The notes: generated by a model from the letters alone, not told the origin. A stretch of 54,520 nt of DNA from an uncultured SAR86 cluster bacterium (GCA_902595715.1 CACJRI010000002.1:117449-171968); one strand, 5' to 3'; shown: positions 9,508-19,118, counted from the stretch's first letter. A program made the numbers and translations.

Positions 9508-10757
9508 AATTTAATTTTTTTGTTTTTTTTGTTTTATCAAATCTAATTTTTTCGGAAGTTGAATTTCTTGATCGCATAGCAGTCATTGTTGACGAAGGCA
9601 TCATTATGGAATCTGAAGTAAATGATGCTTTAGCACAAACAATAAATAATTTTAAAGAAAATGGAGAAAGACTCCCTCCAAATGAAATTCTTTTTCAAAG
9701 AGTGCTGGAAAGATTAATCATTGATGAAATTCTTTTGCAGAAGGCAAAAAAATTTGGAGTAAGAATTAGCGATCAAGAATTGAATGAAGCATTAGCCAAC
9801 TTTGCAGATCAAGATGGGCTATCTCTGAAAGAATTCAAAGAAAAAATTGAAAGAGAAAGTAAATCTTTTGTACTTTTCAGAGAAGAAATGAAAGCGGAAA
9901 TGATTAAAAGAAGAGTTCAATCTGGCTTGGTAGGACCCAAGGTCGTAATTTCTGAAGAAGAAGTAATGAATTACATTAACTCTGCAGAAGGAGAAAATCT
10001 TTTTTCTATTGAGTACAAAATTAATCAAATATTACTTAAAAATGATGATGAGGAAGATCTAAAGAAAGCAAAAGCCATAATCAACGAAATAGAAAACGGT
10101 CTTTCTTTCGAAGAAGCACAAAAAAATTACTCATCATTATTTGATAATGACCAAAACGGAAGTTTGGGTTGGCGTACAAGATCTCAAATACCCACTTTAT
10201 TTTCAAAAAAAATTATTGAAATGGAAAAAAATGAAATTTTCGGACCTATAAAAAGTGGAGCAGGAGTGCATATCATAAAGCTAGAAGACATAAGAGGAGA
10301 AACTATACAAACAGAATCGCAAACCTTAGTCCAACATATACTCATAAAAGAGTCAGAAATTAGAAGCGAAAAGCAAGCTAAAGATCTTATAGATAGCTTG
10401 CACACCAGATTAAGAAATGGTGAAGAAATGTCAATTTTAGCAAGAGTATATTCTGATGACTCTGGTTCAAAACTTGATGGAGGAAAACTAGACTGGGCTC
10501 CGCTTGGCATTTATGACAAAAAATTCGAAGAAATAATGCTAAAAACCGATACAGATAGTTTTAGCAAACCATTCAAAAGCTCTTTTGGATGGCATGTTTT
10601 GAAGGTTCTAGATAGAAGAGAAAAAAATATTTCAGATGATTTGCTCAAAGATAAAGCATATGGAATTCTTTTTCAAAGAAAATACAGAGAACAACTCCAA
10701 AATACACTTGAAGAAATTAGGGCAGAAGCTTTTGTTGATATAAAAATCTCTTCATGA
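9504..10757 (+). CDS. surA: Periplasmic chaperone and peptidyl-prolyl isomerase SurA
   Basis: Chaperone that escorts outer-membrane proteins such as LptD. 417 residues: a signal peptide (FFVFFVLSNLIFS), the SurA N-terminal helical domain (VIVDEGIIMESEVNDAL onward), then two parvulin-type domains at about 170-270 (NQILLKNDDEEDLKKAKAI ... GVHIIKLEDIRG) and 275-380 (VQHILIKESEIRSEKQAKD ... FGWHVLKVLDRRE). It starts within the lptD stop codon (ATGA overlap), so its dosage is tied to one of its main clients. Confidence 0.95.
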   Translation: MKFNFFVFFVLSNLIFSEVEFLDRIAVIVDEGIIMESEVNDALAQTINNFKENGERLPPNEILFQRVLERLIIDEILLQKAKKFGVRISDQELNEALANFADQDGLSLKEFKEKIERESKSFVLFREEMKAEMIKRRVQSGLVGPKVVISEEEVMNYINSAEGENLFSIEYKINQILLKNDDEEDLKKAKAIINEIENGLSFEEAQKNYSSLFDNDQNGSLGWRTRSQIPTLFSKKIIEMEKNEIFGPIKSGAGVHIIKLEDIRGETIQTESQTLVQHILIKESEIRSEKQAKDLIDSLHTRLRNGEEMSILARVYSDDSGSKLDGGKLDWAPLGIYDKKFEEIMLKTDTDSFSKPFKSSFGWHVLKVLDRREKNISDDLLKDKAYGILFQRKYREQLQNTLEEIRAEAFVDIKISS

Positions 10758-11698
10758 AAAAATTTTTCATATCTCCTGGAGATCCAGCTGGGATTGGTCC
10801 AGAAATTACACTTCGAGCATTATCAGAAAATAAGAGTATTCAGAAATATTTTGTTTTAGCTGGAGATAGAGATTTTTACCAAGATTTGATTGAAACAAAT
10901 GATATTGACTTAAAACTTGTTGATAAAGAGCCCAAAGAAAATGGCATTTTCTTTAAACACTTCCCTTTGCAAAACGAAGTTATTCTTGGTCAACCAGATA
11001 TCTCGAATGCAAACTATGTAATAGATATCCTTTCACATGGTGCTTTGGGTTGTTTGAATAATGAGTTTAAAGGCCTTATTACAGGACCAGTAAACAAAGA
11101 AATCATAAATCAGTCAGGATTCGAATTTTCGGGCCATACAGAATTTTTATCTGATGTTGCAAATGTAAAAAAAGTTGTAATGCTTCTGATGAATGAAAAG
11201 TTAAAAGTAGCTCTTCTAACGACTCATATTCCTCTTTCTGAAGTACCGCTTAAAGTAACAAAAAAAAATTTGAAAGAAACAACATCCATTATTGTTAAAG
11301 AATTTAAAAAAACTTGGAAAATTTCAAACCCATCGGTATGTATATTGGGACTAAATCCTCACGCTGGTGAAGGAGGTTACATAGGTCATGAAGAGGAAGA
11401 AATCATCAAGCCTTTTGTAAATTCTGCCAATGAAAATATTTATGGCCCTATTTCTGCTGATACAGCTTTCATAAATCAAAATATTAAAAAATATGATGTT
11501 TTTTTGGCTATGTACCATGATCAAGCTCTGCCAGTAATTAAATCTATGGGTTTTGGAAATACGCTTAATATTACTCTAGGACTGCCATTCATAAGAATAT
11601 CCGTTGATCATGGAACTGCTTTTGATCTAGCAGGAAAAAATATAGCTGACTTCTCAAGTATGAATGAAGCGCTAAAGACTTCTATGAAATTTCTTTAA
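10754..11698 (+). CDS. pdxA: 4-hydroxythreonine-4-phosphate dehydrogenase PdxA
   Basis: NAD-dependent enzyme of pyridoxal phosphate synthesis. 314 residues. Motifs: SPGDPAGIGPEI at the N-terminus, GPVNKEIINQSGFEFSGHTE with a metal-binding His, LGLNPHAGEGG, the metal-binding MYHDQALPVIK and SVDHGTAFDLAGK. It overlaps surA by 4 nt and is separated from rsmA by a single base, keeping the order conserved in E. coli and Pseudomonas. Confidence 0.97.
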   Translation: MKKFFISPGDPAGIGPEITLRALSENKSIQKYFVLAGDRDFYQDLIETNDIDLKLVDKEPKENGIFFKHFPLQNEVILGQPDISNANYVIDILSHGALGCLNNEFKGLITGPVNKEIINQSGFEFSGHTEFLSDVANVKKVVMLLMNEKLKVALLTTHIPLSEVPLKVTKKNLKETTSIIVKEFKKTWKISNPSVCILGLNPHAGEGGYIGHEEEEIIKPFVNSANENIYGPISADTAFINQNIKKYDVFLAMYHDQALPVIKSMGFGNTLNITLGLPFIRISVDHGTAFDLAGKNIADFSSMNEALKTSMKFL

Positions 11699-11699
11699 A

Positions 11700-12461
11700 A
11701 TGTATCCAAAAAAAAGATTTGGACAGAATTTCTTAACTGATAAAAAATTATTAGAGGATTTAGTTAAGCTCATAGATATCTCCATTGAAGATAAAATTTT
11801 GGAGGTCGGCCCAGGAAAAGGTGATTTGACAGATAATTTAATTAAATTCTGTGATTCTTATTATGGAATTGAAATAGATAAAGATCTATTTAGTTTTTTA
11901 GTAACTAAATTTCCAAAAAATAAAGGTTCTTTTTTCAACTTGGATATTTTAAATCTGAAGCTTAGTGAAATTGTTGATTCAAGCAATATAAGAATAATTG
12001 GCAATATTCCTTACAACATATCTAGTCCTCTCCTAGATTGGTGTGAAAAAAACTTTGAAAGAATAAACGATATGCATTTTATGCTTCAGAAAGAATTTGC
12101 CTTAAGGTGCGCTGGAAATAAAGATTCTTCATCTTATGGAAGATTAAGTGTGATTTGCAATTATTTATATGAAGTAACAATCTTAAAGGATGTACCAAGA
12201 GACTATTTTGATCCAAAACCCAAGGTAGACAGTCTCTTTGTAAGATTTACTCCAAAAATGAAAAAAATAAATCGTAAAGAGTTAAATTCTTTGAAAGAAA
12301 TTACTAGAGCTTTATTCAATAAAAAAAGAAAAAAAATATCCAATTCTTTGAGAGATATCTTAGATGACGACAGGCTAGATAAGTTAGATTTGGATTTAAA
12401 CCTTCGACCAGATCACCTTTCGCTAAAAGATTATCTAAAAATATCTGCACTTTTAAAATAA
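11700..12461 (+). CDS. rsmA: 16S rRNA dimethyladenosine transferase RsmA (KsgA)
   Basis: Dimethylates two adjacent adenines in helix 45 of 16S rRNA. 253 residues. It has the KKRFGQNFLTDKKLLEDLV N-terminus, a SAM-binding LEVGPGKGDLT, the catalytic GNIPYNISSPLL (NIPY motif) and a C-terminal helical domain ending PDHLSLKDYLKIS. The stop and the apaH start overlap (TAATG). The apaG gene that often lies between rsmA and apaH is missing here. Confidence 0.97.
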   Translation: MYPKKRFGQNFLTDKKLLEDLVKLIDISIEDKILEVGPGKGDLTDNLIKFCDSYYGIEIDKDLFSFLVTKFPKNKGSFFNLDILNLKLSEIVDSSNIRIIGNIPYNISSPLLDWCEKNFERINDMHFMLQKEFALRCAGNKDSSSYGRLSVICNYLYEVTILKDVPRDYFDPKPKVDSLFVRFTPKMKKINRKELNSLKEITRALFNKKRKKISNSLRDILDDDRLDKLDLDLNLRPDHLSLKDYLKISALLK

Positions 12462-13279
12462 TGTCTAATTATGTAGTTGGTGACATACAAGGTTGTTATG
12501 AAGAATTCGCAGAAGGTTTAAGACTTATTGAATTTGATGCCTCAAATGATTTTTTATGGATTACCGGGGATCTTGTAAATAGAGGACCAGATTCCTTAAA
12601 TGTCATTAAACATATTCACTCCATAAGAAGTGCTGTACATATTGTTCTTGGAAATCATGATTTGCACTTCCTGAACTGTTTCTACAACAAAAATAGGTTA
12701 AGTAAAGCTGATACCTTTGAATCACTTATCAATCATAAAAGAGTATCAACAATGGCTAATTTTCTTTTAGAACAGCCTTTTGTTTTCTCAAAAAGAATTC
12801 AAACCACAAAAAGATCAATTAAAGTTGGGATGGTACATGCCGGTATTCCAAAAAATATGTCTCTTAAAAAAGCGGAAACTTTATCAAAGCTTTCTAGTCT
12901 TAAACTTAAAAGTAATCCAAAAAAAGTTTTAAAAGAAATCTTTGAAAAAGATAAAAAAAAATACTCTATTGATTCAATAAGCGGTGCAATAAATTTTTTT
13001 ACGAGGGCAAGGGTAATAAATAAAAATGGGCTGCCAAATTTTGCTTTCAAAGGGAAAATAAAAGATATTCCGTCTCATTTGTTTCCATGGTTTGATGAGA
13101 AGAATAAGGTAATGGATGATCTTGATTACCTTGTTTTTGGTCATTGGGCGGCTCTTGAGGGCAAGACAAATTTATCAAAAATCATAGCTATGGATACTGG
13201 ATGTTGTTGGGGAAAAGAACTAACATTTTTAAGGCTTGAGGATAAAAAAAAATTTGTAGTAAAGAGTAAAAAAGGATGA
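12461..13279 (+). CDS. apaH: Symmetrical diadenosine tetraphosphatase ApaH
   Basis: Hydrolyses Ap4A to two ADP and also removes Np4 RNA caps. 272 residues. The metallophosphatase motifs are intact: VVGDIQGCYEE at residues 5-15, GDLVNRGPDSL, VLGNHDLHFL and the late FGHWAALEG and AMDTGCCWG. It overlaps rsmA by one base and cca by 4 nt (ATGA). Confidence 0.95.
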   Translation: MSNYVVGDIQGCYEEFAEGLRLIEFDASNDFLWITGDLVNRGPDSLNVIKHIHSIRSAVHIVLGNHDLHFLNCFYNKNRLSKADTFESLINHKRVSTMANFLLEQPFVFSKRIQTTKRSIKVGMVHAGIPKNMSLKKAETLSKLSSLKLKSNPKKVLKEIFEKDKKKYSIDSISGAINFFTRARVINKNGLPNFAFKGKIKDIPSHLFPWFDEKNKVMDDLDYLVFGHWAALEGKTNLSKIIAMDTGCCWGKELTFLRLEDKKKFVVKSKKG

Positions 13280-14358
13280 AGGTTTTTTTAGTAGGAGGAG
13301 CAGTAAGAGATGACTTATTGGGCATTCCGTTTAGTGAGAAGGATTGGGTTGTAGTGAATTCATCCCATAAAGAAATGATTGAAAAAGGTTTCAAACAAGT
13401 CGGAAAAAACTTTCCAGTTTATTTACACCCCAAGACAAAAGAAGAATATGCCTTGGCAAGAAAAGAAACAAAGACAGGAAAGGGTCATAAAAATTTTACT
13501 TTTGACACGAAATCAAAAATTTCACTTCAAGATGACTTAAAAAGAAGGGATATAACAATCAATGCTATTGCGAAAGATGAGTCTGGAAATATATTTGATC
13601 CATATGGAGGCATTAAGGATTTAAAAGATCGAAAGATTCGAATAATCTCTGAAGCTTTTTCTGAAGATCCTTTAAGACTTTTTAGGGTTGCAAGATTTAA
13701 ATCAAAGCTAGCTGACTTTAATTTTTCAATTACGAGAGATACCTTAGAAGTCTTGAAGTCAATGTCTTCAGGCGATGAAATAAGCTTTCTCTCTGGAGAA
13801 AGAATTTGGGATGAAACACAAAAAGCTTTGAGTTACAAAAATTCTAGCAAATACTTTACAACGTTAAAAAAAGTAAATGCCCTTAAATATTTTGAAGGGC
13901 TTGAAAAAGTATATTCAAGAAATTTGAAGTTGCTTAAAAGAATTGATAATAAAAAAAATATGATTCAAGAAAAATGGGCAATAATTAACCTTGCTTCTAA
14001 TGAAGCAGATGTAATTGAAGAAAAGATCAGAGTTCCTAATAAAGTTTCAAATTTCAGAAAAACTCTTAATGGAATATTTCAATTAAACAAAGAAAAGAAA
14101 AAGATAAGTGCAAAAAATATTTTAACGAACCTTAATAAGATGAATTATTTTAGAGATGAATCAAATTTATTAAATTCTTTGAAATTGCTTCAAAACTTGG
14201 AATTAATCTCTTCCGAAGAGATCAAAAAGTGGAACTCCCTTTTGAATAATCTTAAGAAGATAAAAATAAAAACAACAAATCTAAGCTCGAAAGAAATAAA
14301 AGAAAAAATCTATCAAGAAAGACTAGAGATGATTAAAGGCTACAAAAATGACTTATAA
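13276..14358 (+). CDS. cca: CCA-adding tRNA nucleotidyltransferase
   Basis: Adds or repairs the 3' CCA of tRNAs. 360 residues. The N-terminal head has VFLVGGAVRDDLLG, the catalytic-type KDWVVV (position of the DxD pair), RRDITINAIAKDE, GNIFDPYGGIKDLKDRKIRII and RLFRVARF, all typical of class II enzymes. It lacks an obvious C-terminal HD phosphohydrolase domain and is shorter than E. coli Cca (412 aa). Its 3' end overlaps the next gene by 11 nt. Poly(A) polymerase is the alternative, but length and the lack of a long basic tail favour Cca. Confidence 0.9.
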   Translation: MKVFLVGGAVRDDLLGIPFSEKDWVVVNSSHKEMIEKGFKQVGKNFPVYLHPKTKEEYALARKETKTGKGHKNFTFDTKSKISLQDDLKRRDITINAIAKDESGNIFDPYGGIKDLKDRKIRIISEAFSEDPLRLFRVARFKSKLADFNFSITRDTLEVLKSMSSGDEISFLSGERIWDETQKALSYKNSSKYFTTLKKVNALKYFEGLEKVYSRNLKLLKRIDNKKNMIQEKWAIINLASNEADVIEEKIRVPNKVSNFRKTLNGIFQLNKEKKKISAKNILTNLNKMNYFRDESNLLNSLKLLQNLELISSEEIKKWNSLLNNLKKIKIKTTNLSSKEIKEKIYQERLEMIKGYKNDL

Positions 14359-15070
14359 AACTGCGCTTGTCACAGGAGGAGCAATTAGAATTGGCAAAGA
14401 TATATGCAAAAAACTTCATGAAAATGGCTATAACATTATTTGCCACTACAATAAATCAGAGGATGCCGCAAAGGCTCTTAAATCTGAATTAAATGAATCA
14501 AGAAAAAATAGTTGCGAGGTATTCAGTTTAGATTTGAACAACCTAAATCAAGTAGAAGATCTTTTAGAAAAGATTAATAAAAATTTTCATTCTTTAGATT
14601 TATTAGTAAACAACGCTTCCTCTTTTTTTAAAACAGATTTAGAAAACCACCAGGATTCTGATTGGGATGACCTAATTAACTCAAATTTGAGAGGACCATT
14701 CATATTAGCAAAACACTGTAAAAAAATGCTTTCAGAGTCCAAAGGTCTAATTATCAATATATCTGATGCAATGGTTAATCGAGGAATGAAAAATTACGTT
14801 ATTTATTCTATGGCAAAAGCTGGACTTGAAAATTTAACTAAAACTCTAGCTCGAGAACTTGCCCCCGAAGTAAGAGTAAATGCTATAGCCCCAGGGGCAA
14901 TTTTATTGCCATCAGATGGTTCATCAGCAGAGGAAGAGTTAGTGAATGAAATTCCTTTGAATAGAATTGGAACAGAGAGAGATATTTCAGATGCGGTAAT
15001 AGGTTTGACAAAATTTTCTTATGTAACGGGTCAGATCTTAAAAATTGATGGCGGCAGATCTTTAAATTGA
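14348..15070 (+). CDS. folM: SDR pteridine reductase, FolM/PTR1-like
   Basis: 240-residue SDR enzyme. The cofactor loop is TGGAIRIGKDI; the Arg in TGxxxRIG, replacing the usual Gly, marks the pteridine reductase branch. VNNAS, the catalytic-type Ser region (INISDAM), YSMAKAGLENLTKTLARELAP and NAIAPGAILLP follow. It probably reduces dihydrobiopterin- or dihydromonapterin-type substrates. folK and folB lie 3.6 kb away on the other strand, consistent with a pterin role. It overlaps cca by 11 nt. Confidence 0.82.
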   Translation: MTYKTALVTGGAIRIGKDICKKLHENGYNIICHYNKSEDAAKALKSELNESRKNSCEVFSLDLNNLNQVEDLLEKINKNFHSLDLLVNNASSFFKTDLENHQDSDWDDLINSNLRGPFILAKHCKKMLSESKGLIINISDAMVNRGMKNYVIYSMAKAGLENLTKTLARELAPEVRVNAIAPGAILLPSDGSSAEEELVNEIPLNRIGTERDISDAVIGLTKFSYVTGQILKIDGGRSLN

Positions 15071-15097
15071 TGTATATTTACTTTTTTTGAGAAAAGC

Positions 15098-16147
15098 ATG
15101 AATAGTAAATTTAAAGGGGAATATTCAGGTACAAAAAGTGTGTCTGAAAGACATGAAATTGATCAAAAGAAACTTCAAGATTATTTAAGTGACAAATTAA
15201 CAAACTTTGGGAAAATAAATGCAATTGAAGAATTCGTTGGAGGTCAATCCAATCCTACCTACCTTTTAAAAACTCAAAGCGAGTCTTACGTTTTAAGAAG
15301 AAAACCTCCAGGCAAGCTTTTGAAATCTGCTCATGCTGTTGATAGAGAGTACCAAGTAATTGCTGCCTTAAATAAAACTGACGTTCCTGTTCCAAAAGCT
15401 TATATACACTGTGAAGATGAAACTATTATCGGAACAGAATTCTTTCTCATGAGCTTTGTTGATGGCGAAGTGATGTGGGAGCCCCATATTCCGAAAGCAT
15501 CCAATGAAGAAAGACAAAAAATTTATCATTCGATGAACGAAACAATTGCACAGTTACACAGCGTTGATCATAAAAGTATTGGATTGGAATCTTTTGGGAA
15601 ACCAGGAAATTATGTTGGCAGACAAGTAGCAAGATGGTCCAAACAATATGTTGCATCGGAAACAAGAGAAATAAAATCTATGAATAATCTTATGGAGTGG
15701 TTGCCAAAAAATCTACCTGCTGAAAAGGCTACCAAACTTGTTCATGGTGATTTTAGCTTGAGTAATGTGATGATCGACTTAAATACCTTTAAGATTTGTG
15801 CGATATTGGACTGGGAGCTTTCTACACTTGGAGATCCCGCTGCGGATTTTAGTTATCACTGTATTCAATATAAGTTGAATCCTGTTTTGTCTGATGAAAA
15901 ACAATGTAAAGAATTGGGCATTCCTACTGAAATGGAATATTTGGAAATGTATGAAGAAAAAACAGGCTATCAAATAAAGTCAGAATGGAATTTGTATATG
16001 GGCTTTAACTTATTTAAGTTAGCAGCGATTAGTCAAGGAATAATGGGCAGAGTCAGAGACGGTACAGCAGCAGGAAAAAATGCTGACTCTTTTGGCGAAA
16101 ATGCCGTTATGATGGCTGATGAAGCATGGAAATTAATTAACGAGTGA
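15098..16147 (+). CDS. Phosphotransferase family protein, ACAD10/11 N-terminal-like
   Basis: 349-residue APH-fold kinase. FVGGQSNPTYLL is a glycine-loop equivalent, YVLRRKPPGKLLKSAHAVDR carries the lysine region, LVHGDFSLSNVMID the catalytic Asp and AILDWELSTLGDPAADFSY the metal Asp. The family is found alone or fused to acyl-CoA dehydrogenases and is believed to phosphorylate hydroxyacyl compounds; the substrate here is unknown. It is followed at 7-10 nt spacings by two hot-dog proteins and a transporter, suggesting one acyl-CoA catabolic operon. Confidence 0.8.
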   Translation: MNSKFKGEYSGTKSVSERHEIDQKKLQDYLSDKLTNFGKINAIEEFVGGQSNPTYLLKTQSESYVLRRKPPGKLLKSAHAVDREYQVIAALNKTDVPVPKAYIHCEDETIIGTEFFLMSFVDGEVMWEPHIPKASNEERQKIYHSMNETIAQLHSVDHKSIGLESFGKPGNYVGRQVARWSKQYVASETREIKSMNNLMEWLPKNLPAEKATKLVHGDFSLSNVMIDLNTFKICAILDWELSTLGDPAADFSYHCIQYKLNPVLSDEKQCKELGIPTEMEYLEMYEEKTGYQIKSEWNLYMGFNLFKLAAISQGIMGRVRDGTAAGKNADSFGENAVMMADEAWKLINE

Positions 16148-16154
16148 GGTAAAA

Positions 16155-16637
16155 ATGTCAAAAATAAAAATGCCAGTAGAAAAAAGTCATATCATGATGT
16201 TTGCTAGGTCAATTGGTGACGCAAATCCAAAATATTATGAAGAAAAGAATGAAGACGTCATTGCTCCTCCTACTTTCATTCAATCTAGCGCTCAATATGA
16301 TCCTGACTATTTTTTAAGACCAAAAATTGGTGGGGATAATTGGTTTGGATCAGGTAAAGAATCTACAGGAATGAAATCATCAGGTTCTGGTTCAGGTGGT
16401 GGCGGAGCAGCTATGGGCCTTCATGCAGAACAACATTATGAATATCACCAACCTCTTAAAGTGGGTGATGTTATTAGTGCTGAAGTAAAACCTGGCAAAT
16501 CTTGGGAAAAAGAAAGCAAAAGAGCTGGGAAATTAAAATTTAGTGAGAGCGTAACGGAATACAGAAATCAAGATGGAGAACTGATTATCACTGCAACTTC
16601 CGTTGGCGTAGTTACAGAAAAACCTGTAGAAAATTAG
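16155..16637 (+). CDS. FAS1-like dehydratase half (MaoC-like N-terminal domain)
   Basis: 160 residues. The N-terminal MFARSIGDANPKYYEE and IAPPTFIQSSAQYDP fit the FAS1-like (MaoC N-terminal) hot-dog domain. A long Gly/Ser loop at about residues 74-95 precedes LHAEQHYEYHQPLKVGD and the last strands. Such halves lack the catalytic Asp/His pair and dimerise with a catalytic hot-dog partner; the MaoC gene 9 nt downstream is the obvious partner. Together they should hydrate or dehydrate an acyl-CoA. Confidence 0.8.
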   Translation: MSKIKMPVEKSHIMMFARSIGDANPKYYEEKNEDVIAPPTFIQSSAQYDPDYFLRPKIGGDNWFGSGKESTGMKSSGSGSGGGGAAMGLHAEQHYEYHQPLKVGDVISAEVKPGKSWEKESKRAGKLKFSESVTEYRNQDGELIITATSVGVVTEKPVEN

Positions 16638-16646
16638 GAGAAGGAT

Positions 16647-17066
16647 ATGTTGAAGAAAAATGAAATTAAAGTCGGAGATACTTATTCCGAAAAAATAGTA
16701 GAAGATTTGAAAAGAACGCAAATAGTTCAATATGCCGGTGCATCAGGAGACTATAACCCTCTTCATACTGATGATAAATTCACAAAAGAAATTGCTGGTT
16801 ATCCAGGTGTATTTGCCCACGGCATGTTATCGATGGGAATGACAGGTAAAATGCTGACAAATTTTGTCGGTGATGGAACCCTAAAAAAATATGGCGTTCG
16901 TTTTACTAATCAAGTTTGGCCTGGAGATTCTCTAGAAAGCACTGCAACAATAATAGACATCAAAGAAGAAGACGGTGAAACCCTTGCTGAAATTGCAATT
17001 GAAACAAAAAACCAAGATGGTGCAACTGTTATAACTGGTTCAGCTATTGCAAAAGTAGGTAAATAA
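16647..17066 (+). CDS. MaoC-like (R)-enoyl-CoA hydratase half
   Basis: 139 residues, single hot-dog domain. The catalytic loop YAGASGDYNPLHTDDKFTKE holds the Asp and His, followed by GVFAHGMLSMGMTGKML and RFTNQVWPGDSLESTATI. This is the catalytic half of a two-subunit hydratase/dehydratase whose other half is the gene just upstream. GGAG about 9 nt before the ATG is a good ribosome-binding site. Substrate unknown. Confidence 0.83.
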   Translation: MLKKNEIKVGDTYSEKIVEDLKRTQIVQYAGASGDYNPLHTDDKFTKEIAGYPGVFAHGMLSMGMTGKMLTNFVGDGTLKKYGVRFTNQVWPGDSLESTATIIDIKEEDGETLAEIAIETKNQDGATVITGSAIAKVGK

Positions 17067-17075
17067 CTAAACTTT

Positions 17076-18674
17076 ATGAACAATTCTTCTATTCCAGAAG
17101 TTGGTGGTCGTAGTGCAAAATTTGCACTAATTCTGCTTGTCATAGTCTATGTCTTTAATTTCATAGACAGACAGATCTTAACCATTCTTGCCGAAGATTT
17201 AAAAGCAGACTTAAATATCTCTGACAGCGACATTGGATTCTTGTACGGAACCGCTTTTGCAGTCTTTTATTCAGTAGTTGGAATTCCAATGGGAAAGCTA
17301 GCTGATACTTGGAATAGAAAAAATTTAATAAGTTTGGGTTTAGCTTTTTGGAGTTTGATGACGTTTTTATCAGGAACTGCGAAATCCTTTTTGTCATTAT
17401 CAATTTACAGATTTGGTGTTGGAATTGGAGAATCCAGCGCATCTCCAGCCTCTTACTCGCTTTTATCTGACTATTTCTCCCCAAAAGTAAGAGCAACGGT
17501 ACTTTCAATTTATGCTAGCGGACTCTATATAGGTTCAGGAATAGGTATATTCATTGGAGGACTTATAGTCGATAACTGGAATGAAGCTTTTCCCATAATA
17601 TCTGAAGCTCCTTTTGGATTAAAAGGATGGCAAGTAGCTTTTATGGCAGTTGGTCTCCCAGGAATTTTACTTGCTCTCATAACATGGCAGATTAAAGAAC
17701 CGCCTAGAGGCCTAAGTGAAGGACTTGCAGAAACCAAAAAAGAAAACCCCCTCAAAGCAGCATTTGGAGAGCTAATAGGGTTAACGCCTATTGGACTGCT
17801 TCAAGCTGAAAATACTCAAAAAGAGTTAATAAGAAATTTTGCTTTGTTAATTTTTGTTTTATCTGGGGCTTATTGGTTAATTCAGACGACCGGAGACTAT
17901 CTACAATGGATTGCATTTGGGATAGGTTTTTATATCGTATGTAATTGGATCCAAGGACTAAGAATTAGAGACAAGGTCGCTTTTGAATTGATGTTCAAAA
18001 GTAAGGCTTTATTACTTGGTCTTTTGGCTTTTCCTTTCATAACTTTCGTTACCTATGCATTAGGCGCCTTTGGACCTGCCTTTTACATAAGAAATTTTGA
18101 CATGACCGCCTCTGAGGTTGGTGTTATCTATGGTTTGATTACTGCTTTTGGATCCATGGTAGGAGTAATTGGGGGTGGTTTCGTTGGAGATAAACTTAGG
18201 GAAAAGTACACAAATGGAAAGCTCTATTTGATAATGGCATCTGCCCTATTAACTGCAATAACAGGTTTGGGGTTTTTGTATTCTCCTGAAGCCAATATCT
18301 CTTTTGCTTGGAAATTTTTCTATCATGTTTCCTCAACAGCTTGGTTAGGCTGTGCTGCATCAACTGTAACTGAACTTGTTTTACCAAGGTTAAGAGCTGT
18401 GGCAAGTGCATTTTTTATCTTAATGCTAAGCATGGGTGGATTAGCTCTTGGACCATATTTGACCGGCATGTTGAGTGATATTTATACAATACAGTTTCTT
18501 GCTGAAGGGATGAATAAATCAATGGCAGAAGCAATTGGGTTAAAACAAGCCCTTGCTCAGTCTTTGATAGTTTTATTAGTACCAATGGTTTTATTAGGGA
18601 TTGCTTGTATGTTTTTGAAAAAAGATGAAGAGAATCTTTTTGTTAAAGCGAGAAATCTAGGTGAAGCTATTTAA
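17076..18674 (+). CDS. MFS transporter, spinster-like
   Basis: 532 residues with about 12 membrane segments. The N-terminal FNFIDRQILTILAEDLKADL and GFLYGTAFAVFYSVVGIPMG and the loop GKLADTWNRKN are the spinster-type MFS signature. An enlarged central part (about residues 190-300) separates the two halves and includes two extra hydrophobic segments. It closes the phosphotransferase/hot-dog cluster, so its cargo may be a lipid or organic acid used by those enzymes; that is inference. The 3' end overlaps folK on the other strand by 18 nt. Confidence 0.82.
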   Translation: MNNSSIPEVGGRSAKFALILLVIVYVFNFIDRQILTILAEDLKADLNISDSDIGFLYGTAFAVFYSVVGIPMGKLADTWNRKNLISLGLAFWSLMTFLSGTAKSFLSLSIYRFGVGIGESSASPASYSLLSDYFSPKVRATVLSIYASGLYIGSGIGIFIGGLIVDNWNEAFPIISEAPFGLKGWQVAFMAVGLPGILLALITWQIKEPPRGLSEGLAETKKENPLKAAFGELIGLTPIGLLQAENTQKELIRNFALLIFVLSGAYWLIQTTGDYLQWIAFGIGFYIVCNWIQGLRIRDKVAFELMFKSKALLLGLLAFPFITFVTYALGAFGPAFYIRNFDMTASEVGVIYGLITAFGSMVGVIGGGFVGDKLREKYTNGKLYLIMASALLTAITGLGFLYSPEANISFAWKFFYHVSSTAWLGCAASTVTELVLPRLRAVASAFFILMLSMGGLALGPYLTGMLSDIYTIQFLAEGMNKSMAEAIGLKQALAQSLIVLLVPMVLLGIACMFLKKDEENLFVKARNLGEAI

Positions 18675-19118
18675 CTTATTTTTCCAAATTTCTGAGATTT
18701 TTACTTGATGCTTAGGATGAATCAAGTCAGGAGCAATTTCTGCTAAAGGCTCTAAAACAAATCTATACAGATCAATGTCTTTGTGAGGTATATCTTTGCC
18801 TAAAGCTTTACCTACGTATTTTCCGTAAAGCAACAAATCAATATCTATTTCTCTATCGGAAAACTTTTCTGACCTATCTTTTCTGCCAATTTTTTTTTCG
18901 ATGTCTTTCAACGCACCAACAACCTTTTCTGCAGAATCTTCAGTTATAAAACAAACTACTTGATTAAGAAAATCTTCACCTACAAAGCCTTCTGATTTTG
19001 TTTTATAAGTTTTTGATTCTTTTTCTAATTGGTAAACCTGGCTTAAAAGTTCTTTTGCTTTATTTAAATTTTCCTCCGGCTTAATGTTACTGCCAAGACT
19101 TAAATATATTTTTGGCAT
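18657..19118 (-). CDS. folK: HPPK, 6-hydroxymethyl-7,8-dihydropterin pyrophosphokinase
   Basis: Pyrophosphorylates hydroxymethyl-dihydropterin in folate synthesis. 153 residues, normal length. It starts IYLSLGSNIKPEENLNKA and carries the HPPK signature GRKDRSEKFSDREIDIDLLLYG with the ATP/Mg-binding Asp pair. It shares one base with folB upstream and ends 18 nt inside the convergent MFS gene. Confidence 0.95.
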   Translation of the reverse strand: MPKIYLSLGSNIKPEENLNKAKELLSQVYQLEKESKTYKTKSEGFVGEDFLNQVVCFITEDSAEKVVGALKDIEKKIGRKDRSEKFSDREIDIDLLLYGKYVGKALGKDIPHKDIDLYRFVLEPLAEIAPDLIHPKHQVKISEIWKNKLNSFT

